A DNA stretch of 64,000 bases from contig NZ_KE383971.1 of assembly GCF_000423045.1 (NCBI RefSeq), positions 692,092 to 756,091 of the forward strand, written 5' to 3'. The notes beneath the pieces are model-generated. The model had not been told where the DNA came from, made no database searches, and saw only the letters and a program-made list of their open reading frames with translations. Positions 7,676-16,956 of this stretch are shown here, piece after piece; the stretch's first letter is position 1; the number at the start of each line of letters is the position of its first letter. The translations under genes were made by a program, and so were the position numbers. This DNA comes from Christiangramia portivictoriae DSM 23547 (GTDB taxonomy: Bacteria > Bacteroidota > Bacteroidia > Flavobacteriales > Flavobacteriaceae).

Positions 7676-10600
7676 ATGAAAAAAGTTAAACTTTTCGCCG
7701 GTATCTTTGCTATTTTATTGGTTGTTTCCTGCGCCAGTCTGGAACCAAAATACAGGGATGGAGAGGCATCTTCAGATTTTGGTTATCCATCTTCAAAAGA
7801 AATCGAAAAATCCTTTTACCTGCTTGGTGATGGTGGATATTCACCTCCGGGAGGTTCTTCGCTGGGACTTCTGGCTTTCAAATCGTATCTGGATTCTGTC
7901 AAACAAACAGAGAATATTTCAATTTTCCTAGGTGATAATATCTATCCTGATGGAATGCCTGCGGAAGGTTCTTCGGAAAGAGAAGAGGCGGAGTATCGAT
8001 TGGATGCACAACTGGATGCAATAGAAAATTATGAGGGAAAAGTAGTTTTTATACCTGGTAATCATGATTGGTATAACGAAAAGCTGGAAGGACTGGACAG
8101 GCAGAAGGAATATTTGAAAAATAAATTTGAAGATATCCTGGTTTGGAGCCCGGAAATTGGCTGTGGCATGGAATCTATAGAAATTTCTGAGAACATCCAG
8201 ATGATTGTTATAGACTCACAATGGTACCTGGAAGACTGGGACGACAATCCTAAGATAAATGATAATTGTGAACAGATTAAGACCAGGGAAGCCATGTTTC
8301 TTGAGGTAGAATCTGAGATCAAGAAAAATCAGAATAAAACGATCCTAATCGCTTTACATCATCCAATCTATACGAACGGAGTTCACGGTGGTCAATATAC
8401 TTTTGACAGGCATATTTACCCTTCGCAAAAGAAAATTCCGCTTCCAATATTAGGTTCGCTAGCAACACTTATTAGAACCACAGGTGGAGTTTCTATTCAG
8501 GATGCTCAAAATAACCGCTATAAATCGCTGGCGACGCGTTTAAGTACCATCGCTCAGGGTTCATCACGGGTAATCTTTGCTTCTGGACATGAGCACTCGC
8601 TGCAGTATATCGAGCATGATAGTGTGAAGCAGATCGTTTCTGGTTCTGGTTCCAAAGCCTCTTATGCAACATTAAGTAATGATGGCCTCTTCGCTTACCC
8701 GGGGCAGGGGTTTGCCGTACTGGATGTTTTTAAGGATGGGTCTTCATGGGTAAGTTTCTACGGAAACCAGGACAATAAACCGAAGTTGCTTTATCAAAAA
8801 GAAGTGTTGGAAACACCTGTTCCGTTTGAACTTCAGCAATATCCTGACGAATTTCCGCAGACATTTACCACATCCATCTACCGTGAAGAAGAGACCGAAA
8901 AAAGTCCTGTTCATGAGACGCTTTGGGGTGAGAGATACCGTGAACTTTATGGTACAGAAATTACATTGCGAACTGCAGATCTGGATACTCTTTATGGTGG
9001 TCTTGAAGTTGTTCGCGAAGGTGGTGGCCATCAAACTGTATCACTTAGAGTTAAGGATAAGCAGGGAAGAGAATATAATATTCGAAGAGTGCGTAAGGAT
9101 GCGCTACGATTTCTACAGAGCGTGGCTTTTAAGAATCAGCCTGTAGAAAATAAGCTGGAGAACACGGTTGCTGAAAATTTACTGACAGATTTCTATACTG
9201 CCGCTCATCCGTTTGGATTTATGGCAATTCCAGAACTTAGTAAGGCTGCAGGAGTATACCATACCAACCCCGAGATCTTTTACCTGCCTAAACAGGAAGC
9301 GCTTGGGAAATACAATTCGGTGCATGGCGATGATATTTATATGATCGTTGAAAGGCCGGAGGAAGGCTGGACAGGTTACGAAGCCTTTGGTAGTCCAGAC
9401 CATGATATTGTAAGTACTTCAGATATGCTGGAAAGGCTGCGTAGAGATGAAAAGTATGTGCTCGACGAGTCCATTTATGTTCGTTCACGTTTATTCGATA
9501 TGCTTATTGGTGACTGGGACAGGCATCAGGATCAATGGAGATGGGCAGAAATTGAAGAGGGGGACAAGCATATCTTTAAAGCAATCCCACGAGACAGGGA
9601 TCAGGTTTTCAGCAATTTTGACGGAGCTTTTTTTGGCACCTTAAGAGCGATCACGGGATTTGCCAATCAATTTGCGGTTTATGGAGATGACATCAAGGAT
9701 GTGGAATGGTTCAATATCGCTGCGATGGGTCTGGATAGGTCACTTTTGCAAAATACAGGGAAAAGTACCTGGATAGAGCAGGCTGAATATCTTCGGGATC
9801 ATGTGACAGATGAGGCTATTGAAAAGGCTTTTGCGAAATTGCCCGAAGAGACCACAGGCGAAACCACTCAGGAACTTATTAAAAATGTACAGGGAAGGAG
9901 AGATAATTTAGTTGTTATTGCCAATAGATATTATGAGAAATTGGCAGATCTCGCTATTGTAACGGGAACAGATAAAGATGATTTCATTGATATCGAAAGA
10001 CTAACAGATGGAAACACACGCGTAACTATCACCAGAAACAAAGACGGGGAAAGAGCTGAAATTTTAAGTGATAAAACCTATCGAAATGATGAAACAACAG
10101 AGATTTGGGTGTATGGTCTTGACGATGATGACAAAATCTTTGTAAATGGTGATGCCAAAGCAGGAATATTTGTAAGACTTATAGGAGGACAGAACAATGA
10201 TGAGTATACCATCAGCAATGGTTCTAAACTAAAAGTATACGACCATAAATCTCTGCCCAACACTATCAATGAACTGGGTAATGCGAAACTTCGTCTGACA
10301 GATAATTATGAGATAAATACCTACGACAAGGATAAGAAGACCTTTGCTTCTGGATCGATTCTGCCTGACTTTAGTTACAATCCAGATGATGCCTTCAATT
10401 TTCAATTGGAATATGTAAAAGCGATCAACAGGTTCAAAAGAAATCCATTTACTTCCCAACATACTTTGGCTGCCGAATATCATTCAGCGACAAATGGTTT
10501 CGAATTGGGCTATGAGGCAGAGTTTGCTAATATTGTTGGCAAATACAATTTACAATTGGGGGCCAATTTTAAAAGTCCGGATTATTCAGATAACTTCTTC

Positions 10601-11392
10601 GGCTTCGGAAATGAGACCAATAATCCTGAAGATAAACTTGGGATGGATTATAATCGTGTTGGGATTAACGAAATTTCGGCAAAAGCCGCTTTAGTCAATA
10701 AGACTCCCTTCGGAAGCTTTTTTGGTTTTACGGCCAGTTTTGAGTCTATTGAAGTGACTGAAAATGACAACCGATTTATTGCTGAAATGTTCGCAAATTC
10801 AGAAGATAATATTTTTGAGCGGAAGTATTTTGCTGGTCTGGATGCCATGTATCGCTATGAAAGTTATGATGACGTACTGGTGCCTACAAGAGGGATGTTG
10901 TTCGAGTTGAATCTTGGGGCAAAATTAAATACTGCAGATGTAGAACGGCAGTTTGGTTATTTTAAACCTTATATGGGATTCTATAACGCACTTACCAGAG
11001 ATAGAAAACTTGTACTGAAAACCAGGGCAGAAGCCCACATTAATATTGGTGATGAATTTGAGTTCTATCAGTCGGCTCAATTGGGCGCCAATAGCGGATT
11101 AAGAGGGTATAGGTCTGAAAGGTTCTCGGGGAAAAGCTCATTTGGAACTGGAGCAGATCTTCGATATTCTTTCGATACGGTATCGACAAGTTTCTTGCCA
11201 TTTCAGCTAGGTATCTATGGCGGTTATGATCTAGGTAGAGTATGGCTTAAAGACCGGTCAAGTAACCAATGGCATGATAGCTACGGTGGAGGTCTCTGGA
11301 TAAATAGCGCAGATGCTATTCAGGCGAAGGCAAGTCTTTTTGCAGGAAGTGAAGGTCCGAGATTGCAATTTAGTCTGGGATTAAAATTCTAG
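7676..11392 (+). CDS. Outer-membrane metallophosphoesterase lipoprotein with kinase-like middle region and C-terminal beta-barrel
   Basis: 1238 residues. Lipobox VVSCAS (Cys19). Calcineurin-like phosphoesterase domain at about 45-340 with complete metal motifs: GDGGY, GDNIYP, GNHDW, HHPIY and GHEHS. The middle part (about 400-700) contains GDWDRHQDQW (Asp613-Trp621) and, 27 residues later, IPRDRDQVF (Asp640, Asp642); this pair resembles the catalytic loop and metal-binding Asp of CotH/Fam20-type kinases. From about residue 900 the sequence has alternating aromatic strands, RGxxxELNLG and GLRGYRSERF motifs and a terminal phenylalanine, as in Omp85/BamA-like surface-antigen barrels. Similar long proteins are frequent in Flavobacteriia and usually annotated only as metallophosphoesterase. 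Substrate unknown. Followed by a strong terminator. Confidence 0.85.
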   Translation: MKKVKLFAGIFAILLVVSCASLEPKYRDGEASSDFGYPSSKEIEKSFYLLGDGGYSPPGGSSLGLLAFKSYLDSVKQTENISIFLGDNIYPDGMPAEGSSEREEAEYRLDAQLDAIENYEGKVVFIPGNHDWYNEKLEGLDRQKEYLKNKFEDILVWSPEIGCGMESIEISENIQMIVIDSQWYLEDWDDNPKINDNCEQIKTREAMFLEVESEIKKNQNKTILIALHHPIYTNGVHGGQYTFDRHIYPSQKKIPLPILGSLATLIRTTGGVSIQDAQNNRYKSLATRLSTIAQGSSRVIFASGHEHSLQYIEHDSVKQIVSGSGSKASYATLSNDGLFAYPGQGFAVLDVFKDGSSWVSFYGNQDNKPKLLYQKEVLETPVPFELQQYPDEFPQTFTTSIYREEETEKSPVHETLWGERYRELYGTEITLRTADLDTLYGGLEVVREGGGHQTVSLRVKDKQGREYNIRRVRKDALRFLQSVAFKNQPVENKLENTVAENLLTDFYTAAHPFGFMAIPELSKAAGVYHTNPEIFYLPKQEALGKYNSVHGDDIYMIVERPEEGWTGYEAFGSPDHDIVSTSDMLERLRRDEKYVLDESIYVRSRLFDMLIGDWDRHQDQWRWAEIEEGDKHIFKAIPRDRDQVFSNFDGAFFGTLRAITGFANQFAVYGDDIKDVEWFNIAAMGLDRSLLQNTGKSTWIEQAEYLRDHVTDEAIEKAFAKLPEETTGETTQELIKNVQGRRDNLVVIANRYYEKLADLAIVTGTDKDDFIDIERLTDGNTRVTITRNKDGERAEILSDKTYRNDETTEIWVYGLDDDDKIFVNGDAKAGIFVRLIGGQNNDEYTISNGSKLKVYDHKSLPNTINELGNAKLRLTDNYEINTYDKDKKTFASGSILPDFSYNPDDAFNFQLEYVKAINRFKRNPFTSQHTLAAEYHSATNGFELGYEAEFANIVGKYNLQLGANFKSPDYSDNFFGFGNETNNPEDKLGMDYNRVGINEISAKAALVNKTPFGSFFGFTASFESIEVTENDNRFIAEMFANSEDNIFERKYFAGLDAMYRYESYDDVLVPTRGMLFELNLGAKLNTADVERQFGYFKPYMGFYNALTRDRKLVLKTRAEAHINIGDEFEFYQSAQLGANSGLRGYRSERFSGKSSFGTGADLRYSFDTVSTSFLPFQLGIYGGYDLGRVWLKDRSSNQWHDSYGGGLWINSADAIQAKASLFAGSEGPRLQFSLGLKF

Positions 11393-11404
11393 GTTTAGAA
11401 TAAA

Positions 11405-11438
11405 ATAAAAAAACCGGCTTTTAAGCCGGTTTTTTTTT
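11405..11438. terminator. Bidirectional rho-independent terminator
   Basis: Stem CCGGCTT (11414-11420) pairs with AAGCCGG (11423-11429). A run of A before and a run of nine T after the stem make it functional on both strands, ending the phosphoesterase gene (+) and mscS (-). Confidence 0.92.
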
Positions 11439-11455
11439 CGTGGAAACCCAGAATA

Positions 11456-12331
11456 TTATTCTTTAGATACCGATAATTTATTAGTGAAATCAATGGATCT
11501 AATTGGGAATGGAATATTGATACCTTCAGCGTCATAGGCTTTCTTGATTGCGATAATTGCGGTATTCTGGGCGATAAGTATATCCCTGTTCTTAGTGACA
11601 TCGGTCCAGAACCTCAGTACATAATTAATGGAGCTATCCCCAAATTCCTCAAACATTAGCTCAACCTCCTCATTTCCTCTCTGCGGAAATATATCTTCAA
11701 TCGTTTTTATGGTAAGTTCTCTAACCATTTCTAGGTCTGACGAATATCCAACTCCACAATTCACAAAAACTCTTGAACGATTGGTTCTGGAAAAGTTTTT
11801 AAATGGTTCTTCGATAATCTTTCCGTTTGGAATCACCACATAGTTATTATCAGACTGTTTGATAACGATATTTCTAAGGTTGATCTCCATAACCGAACCT
11901 GCAAATCCATTTGTTTCTACCCAATCACCAATTTGTAATTCAGGAAGAAAGCTAAGAATTAGTCCGGAAAAGGTATTGTTTAAAGTCCCCTGCAGAGCTA
12001 GACCAATAGCCAGTCCAACTACCCCTGCCGCTCCCAGGACAGACGTAAGAACGGTATCCAGATTGAGAAGACCAAGTGCGATGAAAAAACCTATCAGGAT
12101 TACGATAGCCTTAATTACTTTCGTAGCCATCTGGCGTATGGAATCCTGCTTAATGCTTCTGGCAAAGATCTTATCAAATATTTTACCGACATATTTCGCG
12201 ATAAAAATAAAGACGATAAAAACCACAACTGCCAGTAGAAAGTTTGGAAAACCTAAAATGATCGCATCCAACCATCCTTCTAGTTTATCCCATATACCTT
12301 TTACTGAATCCTGAAGATTAAATTGCTGCAT
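11456..12331 (-). CDS. mscS: MscS-family small mechanosensitive channel
   Basis: 291 residues, close to the E. coli MscS length. Three membrane segments at about 22-45, 62-85 and 90-115; the last is the Gly/Ala-rich pore helix (AAGVVGLAIGLALQGTLNNTFSG). A cytoplasmic beta domain follows (GDWVETNGFAGSVMEINLRN and VIPNGKI motifs) and an alpha/beta vestibule domain up to the C-terminus. The channel releases solutes on hypo-osmotic shock. It lies only 9 bases downstream of dps on the same strand, so the two are probably one transcript. Confidence 0.92.
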   Translation of the reverse strand: MQQFNLQDSVKGIWDKLEGWLDAIILGFPNFLLAVVVFIVFIFIAKYVGKIFDKIFARSIKQDSIRQMATKVIKAIVILIGFFIALGLLNLDTVLTSVLGAAGVVGLAIGLALQGTLNNTFSGLILSFLPELQIGDWVETNGFAGSVMEINLRNIVIKQSDNNYVVIPNGKIIEEPFKNFSRTNRSRVFVNCGVGYSSDLEMVRELTIKTIEDIFPQRGNEEVELMFEEFGDSSINYVLRFWTDVTKNRDILIAQNTAIIAIKKAYDAEGINIPFPIRSIDFTNKLSVSKE

Positions 12332-12340
12332 ACTTTAAGA

Positions 12341-12838
12341 TTATTTTTTTACTGGTTTGTGTTGATCTGAAGTTTTCATCTTCCATGCATCCAGCATCCA
12401 GCTAGTTTTTTCCAGTTCCCTGATGTAGGCACCAATTAGGTCAATAGTACCCTCATCACCAGATTTGTCTGCAATTTCAACCACTTTTCTCATTTGCTTT
12501 AATAGTAGCCCGTGATCTTCCAGTAAGATTTCGATCATTTTGCTATCTGAGATATCACTAGGTGATTCTTTTAAATTAGAATCTTTCAGGTACTCACTCA
12601 TATTACTTGTAGGCTGATACCTTAAGGTAAGTATACGTTCAGCAATCTCATCAACTTTAAGTTTGGCTTCGTCATACAACTCTTCGAATTTCTCGTGAAG
12701 GTCGAAAAAATTTTTTCCAATTACGTTCCAATGAAAGTTTCTAAGTTTCTGATAATATAAATGATAATCAGCAAGTAAAATGTTTAGTTCTGTAACTGTT
12801 TTGGCAGTCTTATCTTTGTCTAATCCTAAGTAATTCAT
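12341..12838 (-). CDS. dps: Dps-family DNA-protection ferritin
   Basis: 165-residue miniferritin that oxidises and stores iron with hydrogen peroxide and may protect DNA during stress. The inter-subunit ferroxidase ligands are all visible: His36, His48 (12 residues apart), Asp63 and Glu67, with Glu52 at the position of the additional Asp of the family. The four-helix bundle is of normal length; there is a short Lys-rich C-terminal tail that could contact DNA. It has its own well-formed promoter upstream and mscS follows after 9 bases. Confidence 0.93.
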   Translation of the reverse strand: MNYLGLDKDKTAKTVTELNILLADYHLYYQKLRNFHWNVIGKNFFDLHEKFEELYDEAKLKVDEIAERILTLRYQPTSNMSEYLKDSNLKESPSDISDSKMIEILLEDHGLLLKQMRKVVEIADKSGDEGTIDLIGAYIRELEKTSWMLDAWKMKTSDQHKPVKK

Positions 12839-12870
12839 AGTTTTTGTTTATAGTTTCAGTAATTTCGATA

Positions 12871-12901
12871 CAAAATTATGATGATTGAGTCTAACCCCCA
12901 A
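12871..12901 (-). promoter_or_regulatory. Promoter of dps-mscS
   Basis: On the minus strand: -33 TTG (12901-12899), 20-base spacer, -7 TAATTTTG (12878-12871), an exact Bacteroidota consensus. Expected transcription start near 12865, about 27 bases before the dps ATG. Confidence 0.62.
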
Positions 12902-12933
12902 TTTTAAAAATTGGTTTAGTAGAACTTTAACCA

Positions 12934-13254
12934 TTAATCGATTGGTCTATGATCTTTTAAGTCCAGTTTTTTCATCATTTCCTTTGAGATCTGACCACTT
13001 GAAATACCATAACCATCAGTTAAAATACCCTTCTGTCCATTTGTAGTTGTAATCGCATATAGAATGGAATTATCATCTGGATTACTCATTCCTTCGAAGC
13101 GTAGCACTTTATCCACTTCAAATTCTTCCACACCGAAGGTTTCATTCTCCGATTTTAATTCGATTTTCTCGTCCAGAAGATTAAAGTCATGCTTATAACC
13201 TTCTTCTAGTTTTAGTTTGTTTATCGCCTGTGATAATGTTCCGTAATCTTTCAT
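12934..13254 (-). CDS. Small conserved hypothetical protein
   Basis: 106 residues, acidic, without signal or membrane segment. Recognisable features are FRFEGMSNPDDxSILYAI-like (here LRFEGMSNPDDNSILYAI) and GILTDGYGISS. Proteins with this pattern are common in Bacteroidota and are sometimes labelled phosphoribosylpyrophosphate synthetase; the sequence is far too short and lacks the PRPP-binding motif, so that label is almost surely a database error. Function unknown. It lies upstream of dps on the same strand with a 95-base gap holding the dps promoter. Confidence 0.75.
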   Translation of the reverse strand: MKDYGTLSQAINKLKLEEGYKHDFNLLDEKIELKSENETFGVEEFEVDKVLRFEGMSNPDDNSILYAITTTNGQKGILTDGYGISSGQISKEMMKKLDLKDHRPID

Positions 13255-13582
13255 GGTTGTTTAAATTTAATTCATGTAAATTACGATGATAGCAGATGAT
13301 GAACAAAAGCTTCAAGATGTTTAGGATAAGTTTAACTGAGTGTTTATAGGGGTTTTCGTCCTTAAATGATGAAAATAAAGCTTTGTTGTAATCTGAAAAT
13401 GATCTAATCTTGATTTTGAAAATCAGAACATAATTCTAAATTCTGACGTATGTCTATTATCACCCTTCTTATGTCAAACCATCATAAAATCATTATTTAT
13501 TCATTTCTTTGCAGATTTGTATTTAAGAGGGAACTCATGATTTCCTAAGTGAAACCGAATCAATTTTTGTCAAAGTATTCCT
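13255..13582. other. Divergent intergenic region upstream of the LacI-type regulator
   Basis: 328 bases without a gene. It holds a perfect small palindrome TGATTTT-G-AAAATCA (13411-13425), a possible regulator site, and a near-consensus -7 box TTTCTTTG (13504-13511) about 70 bases before the regulator start. No exact TTG/TAnnTTTG promoter was found on either strand. Confidence 0.35.
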
Positions 13583-14587
13583 ATGAAGAGTAAAATCACC
13601 CTAAAAGAGCTTTCCAAATTACTGAACGTAAGTGTTTCCACGGTTTCCAAGGCACTTCATGATAGTCCGGAAATTAGTCCTAAAACTGCTGAAAGAGTCA
13701 AGGAACTGGCCAAGCTACATAATTATCGTCCGAATCCAGTGGCAGTAAACCTGAAAAAGAGTAAAACGGGCACCATTGGTGTCGTGATTCCCAATATATC
13801 GAATAGCTTTTTTGCCAGAGTCTTGTCTGGAATAGAAGCACAGGCACAGCAGCATGACCAGCAAATTATCACCTACATTTCCAATGAGTCTCTGGACCGT
13901 GAAAAACAAATCTGTGATCTCTTGACATCCGGAATGGTGGACGGAGTTTTAATCGCAGTTTCAGAAGAAACTCAAAAGAAAGCTGAGTATGATCACTTAT
14001 TCGGTCTTCTGGATTATGACATACCGGTAGTTGTTTATGATCGTATCAATTTGAACCTTCCTGCTGATAAGGTTGGAGTCGATGATGAAAAAAGTTTTTA
14101 CGATGCCACAAAATTTTTTCGAGCAAAAGGTTTGGAGAGAATAGGGATCGCTTCTGCAATTCATCACGTTGGAATCGGGAAGCTAAGAATTTCTGGTTAT
14201 CAAAAGGCGATGGAAAGTTTACAGGTTTTTACAGCGCGGAGCAGTAGTGAGGGTACCTTGAAATCCAAAATTGAAAAACTTTTAGTTACAGAAAGAGTTG
14301 AAGCTTTACTTTGTACAGATTTTGAAAGCGCAATAATCGCAACCAGAGTCGCTTATGAGCAAAAAATCAGTATCCCGGAAAACCTGAAGATTATTGGGTA
14401 TATTAATAAAGACATCGCGGAATATCTTACACCATCGCTCAGTTATATCGAACAGCATCCTTCAGAGCTTGGTACTAAGGCGGTAGAAGTGCTTAATCAA
14501 AGGATAGCCGGAGACATTCCCGCGGGCAAATTTGAAGAGAAGATAATAGCAACTACTATGGTTCATTTGGAATCAAGTAAGTTTTAG
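13583..14587 (+). CDS. LacI/GalR-family transcriptional regulator
   Basis: 334 residues, normal length. The N-terminal helix-turn-helix (TLKELSKLLNVSVSTVSKAL, residues 6-25) and hinge helix (YRPNPVAVNLKKSKTGTIGVV) are intact, followed by a periplasmic-binding-protein-like effector domain (IPNISNSFF, VVVYDRI, RIGIAS, IIGYI, EQHPSELG). Such regulators bind a sugar or sugar phosphate. It is followed after 82 bases by the first polysaccharide gene, separated by that gene's own -7 box. Control of the polysaccharide locus is possible because of position, but the family more often controls sugar catabolism. Confidence 0.9.
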   Translation: MKSKITLKELSKLLNVSVSTVSKALHDSPEISPKTAERVKELAKLHNYRPNPVAVNLKKSKTGTIGVVIPNISNSFFARVLSGIEAQAQQHDQQIITYISNESLDREKQICDLLTSGMVDGVLIAVSEETQKKAEYDHLFGLLDYDIPVVVYDRINLNLPADKVGVDDEKSFYDATKFFRAKGLERIGIASAIHHVGIGKLRISGYQKAMESLQVFTARSSSEGTLKSKIEKLLVTERVEALLCTDFESAIIATRVAYEQKISIPENLKIIGYINKDIAEYLTPSLSYIEQHPSELGTKAVEVLNQRIAGDIPAGKFEEKIIATTMVHLESSKF

Positions 14588-14635
14588 TAATGGATTTATT
14601 TAAAATTCCTTTAACAATACTTAGGATTGAAATTC

Positions 14636-14643
14636 TATCTTTG
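14636..14643 (+). promoter_or_regulatory. Putative -7 box for polysaccharide module A
   Basis: TATCTTTG, exact TAnnTTTG, 26 bases before the TTG start of the epimerase gene. The flanking TTCTATCTTTG is identical to the box before the ABC transporter gene (23320-23330). No clear -33 TTG. Confidence 0.5.
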
Positions 14644-14669
14644 CAAATTGATAATTTAAAATTTATAGT

Positions 14670-15668
14670 TTGATAACTGACTCTCAGAAGGATTTATTGA
14701 AAGCATCCAAAGTACTTGTCACAGGTGGAGCAGGATTTATTGGTTCTAATCTTTGTGAAAAGCTTTTGGAATTTGGTGCTGAAGTAACCTGCCTGGATAA
14801 TTTTGCCACAGGTCATAAACATAACATAGAGCCTTTTCTTGAAAATCCAAATTTTCATTTTATAGAGGGTGATATCAGAAATTTGGAAACTTGTATCAAA
14901 GCGACCAAAAATCAGGATTTTGTTCTGCATGAAGCAGCTTTGGGCTCCGTCCCAAGATCTATTAATGATCCAATTACTAGTAACGATGTCAATGTTTCTG
15001 GTTTCTTAAATATGCTTGTAGCATCTCGTGATAATAGTATAAAACGCTTCGTGTACGCTGCAAGTTCATCAACTTATGGAGATTCTGAAAACCTTCCGAA
15101 GGTAGAAGATGTTATCGGTAAGCCATTGTCTCCTTATGCGATCACAAAATACGTCAATGAACTTTATGCTAATATCTTTAATAAATCTTATGGTCTAAAT
15201 ACGATTGGACTCCGTTATTTTAATGTATTCGGAAGACGACAGGATCCAAATGGAGCGTATGCAGCAGTGATCCCGAAATTCGTAATGCAGCTAATGAGAA
15301 AGGAAAGTCCTGTGATCAATGGAGATGGGACTTATTCCCGAGACTTTACCTACATCGATAATGTAGTGCAGATGAATTTACTTTGCTTAACAACAGATAA
15401 TAAACAAGCGCTCAACGAAGTTTATAACACAGCAGTGGGTGATCGAACAAACTTGAAAGAGTTGACACATCTATTGAAACAAAATTTAGCTCAGTATGAT
15501 TCAGATATATCTAGAGTTGAAATAAAACATGGTCCAAACAGACCAGGGGATATACCTCATTCATTGGCATCGGTAGAAAAGGCTAAAAAATTACTTAACT
15601 ATAATCCCACACATAGAATAGAGGATGGTCTGAAAGAGGCTACTCACTGGTACTGGGATAATTTATAG
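14670..15668 (+). CDS. UDP-GlcNAc/UDP-GlcNAcA C4-epimerase (WbpP/TviC-type SDR)
   Basis: Extended short-chain dehydrogenase that interconverts C4 epimers of UDP-N-acetylhexosamines. Rossmann motif GGAGFIG at about 18-24, the catalytic serine region SSSTYG and YxxxK (Tyr156, Lys160), and the SVPRS and DFTYIDN segments of the WbpP/TviC/Gne group. 332 residues from a TTG start, placed 26 bases after the -7 box; the first in-frame ATG is far inside the conserved core. It forms an operon with the dehydrogenase 4 bases downstream, the same pairing as tviB/tviC of the Vi capsule and wbpO/wbpP of Pseudomonas O6, which points to UDP-GalNAcA. Exact substrate is inferred. Confidence 0.87.
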   Translation: MITDSQKDLLKASKVLVTGGAGFIGSNLCEKLLEFGAEVTCLDNFATGHKHNIEPFLENPNFHFIEGDIRNLETCIKATKNQDFVLHEAALGSVPRSINDPITSNDVNVSGFLNMLVASRDNSIKRFVYAASSSTYGDSENLPKVEDVIGKPLSPYAITKYVNELYANIFNKSYGLNTIGLRYFNVFGRRQDPNGAYAAVIPKFVMQLMRKESPVINGDGTYSRDFTYIDNVVQMNLLCLTTDNKQALNEVYNTAVGDRTNLKELTHLLKQNLAQYDSDISRVEIKHGPNRPGDIPHSLASVEKAKKLLNYNPTHRIEDGLKEATHWYWDNL

Positions 15669-15672
15669 ACAA

Positions 15673-16956
15673 ATGAAAGACACAAAGAAAATAGCAGTTA
15701 TAGGTTTAGGCTATGTTGGATTACCACTTGCGAGACTTTTTTCAACTAGATTTCCTGTAGTTGGTTTTGATATTAATTCAGCTAGAGTTAAGGAATTAAT
15801 GTCCGGTATGGATTCTACGCTCGAAGTTGAAGATAAAGTATTACAAGCTTCCCTTAAAAATGAAAATTCTGACGACAAAGGCTTGTATTGTTCAGCAGAT
15901 CTTGATGATATAAAAGATTGTAATTACTACATTATTACCGTGCCAACACCTGTGGATAAAAATAATAGACCAGATCTTACTCCTTTGTATAAAAGTAGTG
16001 AAACTGTTGCCAAGGTCTTGTCCAAAGGTGATATTGTGGTTTATGAATCAACCGTATACCCAGGAGTGACAGAGGATGAATGCGTGCCGGTTCTGGAAAA
16101 ATTTTCGGGGTTAAAATTCAACGAAGATTTCTTCGTAGGATACTCTCCGGAAAGGATTAATCCGGGAGATAAGGAGCATACTGTAGAGAAAATATTAAAA
16201 GTAACCGCAGGGTCAACACCTGAAATAGGAGAACAGGTTAACAATCTGTATGCTGAGGTTATTACTGCCGGAACACACCTGGCACCAACTATTAAAGTAG
16301 CTGAAGCAGCAAAAGTGATTGAAAACTCTCAGAGAGATATCAATATCGCATTTGTAAATGAGCTTGCCAAGATATTTAATATGATGGGCATTGATACTCA
16401 GGATGTTCTGGAAGCAGCAGGTACAAAATGGAACTTTTTACCTTTTAAACCTGGATTAGTTGGAGGTCACTGTATAGGTGTAGATCCATATTATCTTGCA
16501 CAAAAAGCACAGGAGATTGGATATCATCCCGAGATTATTCTTGCAGGTAGAAGAATGAATGACAGTATGGGCCAATATGTGGCTTCGGAACTTGTTAAAC
16601 TAATGCTGCAGAATGATATCAAAGTAAAGGCTTCCAAAATTTTGATATTAGGAATTACATTTAAGGAAAACTGTCCTGATGTTCGTAACACGAAAGTAGT
16701 TGATGTTATCAAAAGTTTGAAAGAGTACGGAGTAGACATCACGATCTTTGACCCTCTAGCAAATCCAGCAGAAGTAAAACACGAATATGGATTAAATACC
16801 GTTAAAGACTTACCAAACGGAAAGTTTGATGCTATCCTGCTAACAGTTGCTCATAGAGAATTTTTGGAGCTAGACCTCGAAGATTTAAAACAACCTAATT
16901 CAGTTGTTTATGACGTAAAAGGAGTTTTGGGTGATAAATGTGATAAAAAATTATAA
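15673..16956 (+). CDS. UDP-N-acetylhexosamine 6-dehydrogenase (WbpO/TviB-type)
   Basis: NAD-dependent four-electron oxidation of UDP-GlcNAc or UDP-GalNAc at C6 to the uronic acid. 427 residues with N-terminal Rossmann motif GLGYVGLPLA, the central domain, the catalytic cysteine in GGHCIGVDPYY (Cys267) and the C-terminal UDP-binding domain (TFKENCPDVRNTK). The GGHCIGVDPYY form separates this VipA/TviB/WbpO group from UDP-glucose dehydrogenases (GFGGSCF). Four bases after the epimerase and directly abutting the next dehydrogenase gene, so clearly one operon. Confidence 0.9.
   Translation: MKDTKKIAVIGLGYVGLPLARLFSTRFPVVGFDINSARVKELMSGMDSTLEVEDKVLQASLKNENSDDKGLYCSADLDDIKDCNYYIITVPTPVDKNNRPDLTPLYKSSETVAKVLSKGDIVVYESTVYPGVTEDECVPVLEKFSGLKFNEDFFVGYSPERINPGDKEHTVEKILKVTAGSTPEIGEQVNNLYAEVITAGTHLAPTIKVAEAAKVIENSQRDINIAFVNELAKIFNMMGIDTQDVLEAAGTKWNFLPFKPGLVGGHCIGVDPYYLAQKAQEIGYHPEIILAGRRMNDSMGQYVASELVKLMLQNDIKVKASKILILGITFKENCPDVRNTKVVDVIKSLKEYGVDITIFDPLANPAEVKHEYGLNTVKDLPNGKFDAILLTVAHREFLELDLEDLKQPNSVVYDVKGVLGDKCDKKL

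Noticed and set aside
6435-11392. Pycsar-type anti-phage system around the HD-PycTM gene
   Set aside because: No uridylate/cytidylate cyclase gene and no other defence gene next to it; neighbours are a GAF protein and a phosphoesterase.
12934-13254. Phosphoribosylpyrophosphate synthetase (label used for this small family)
   Set aside because: The 106-residue protein lacks the PRPP-binding and ATP-binding motifs and is one third of the needed length.
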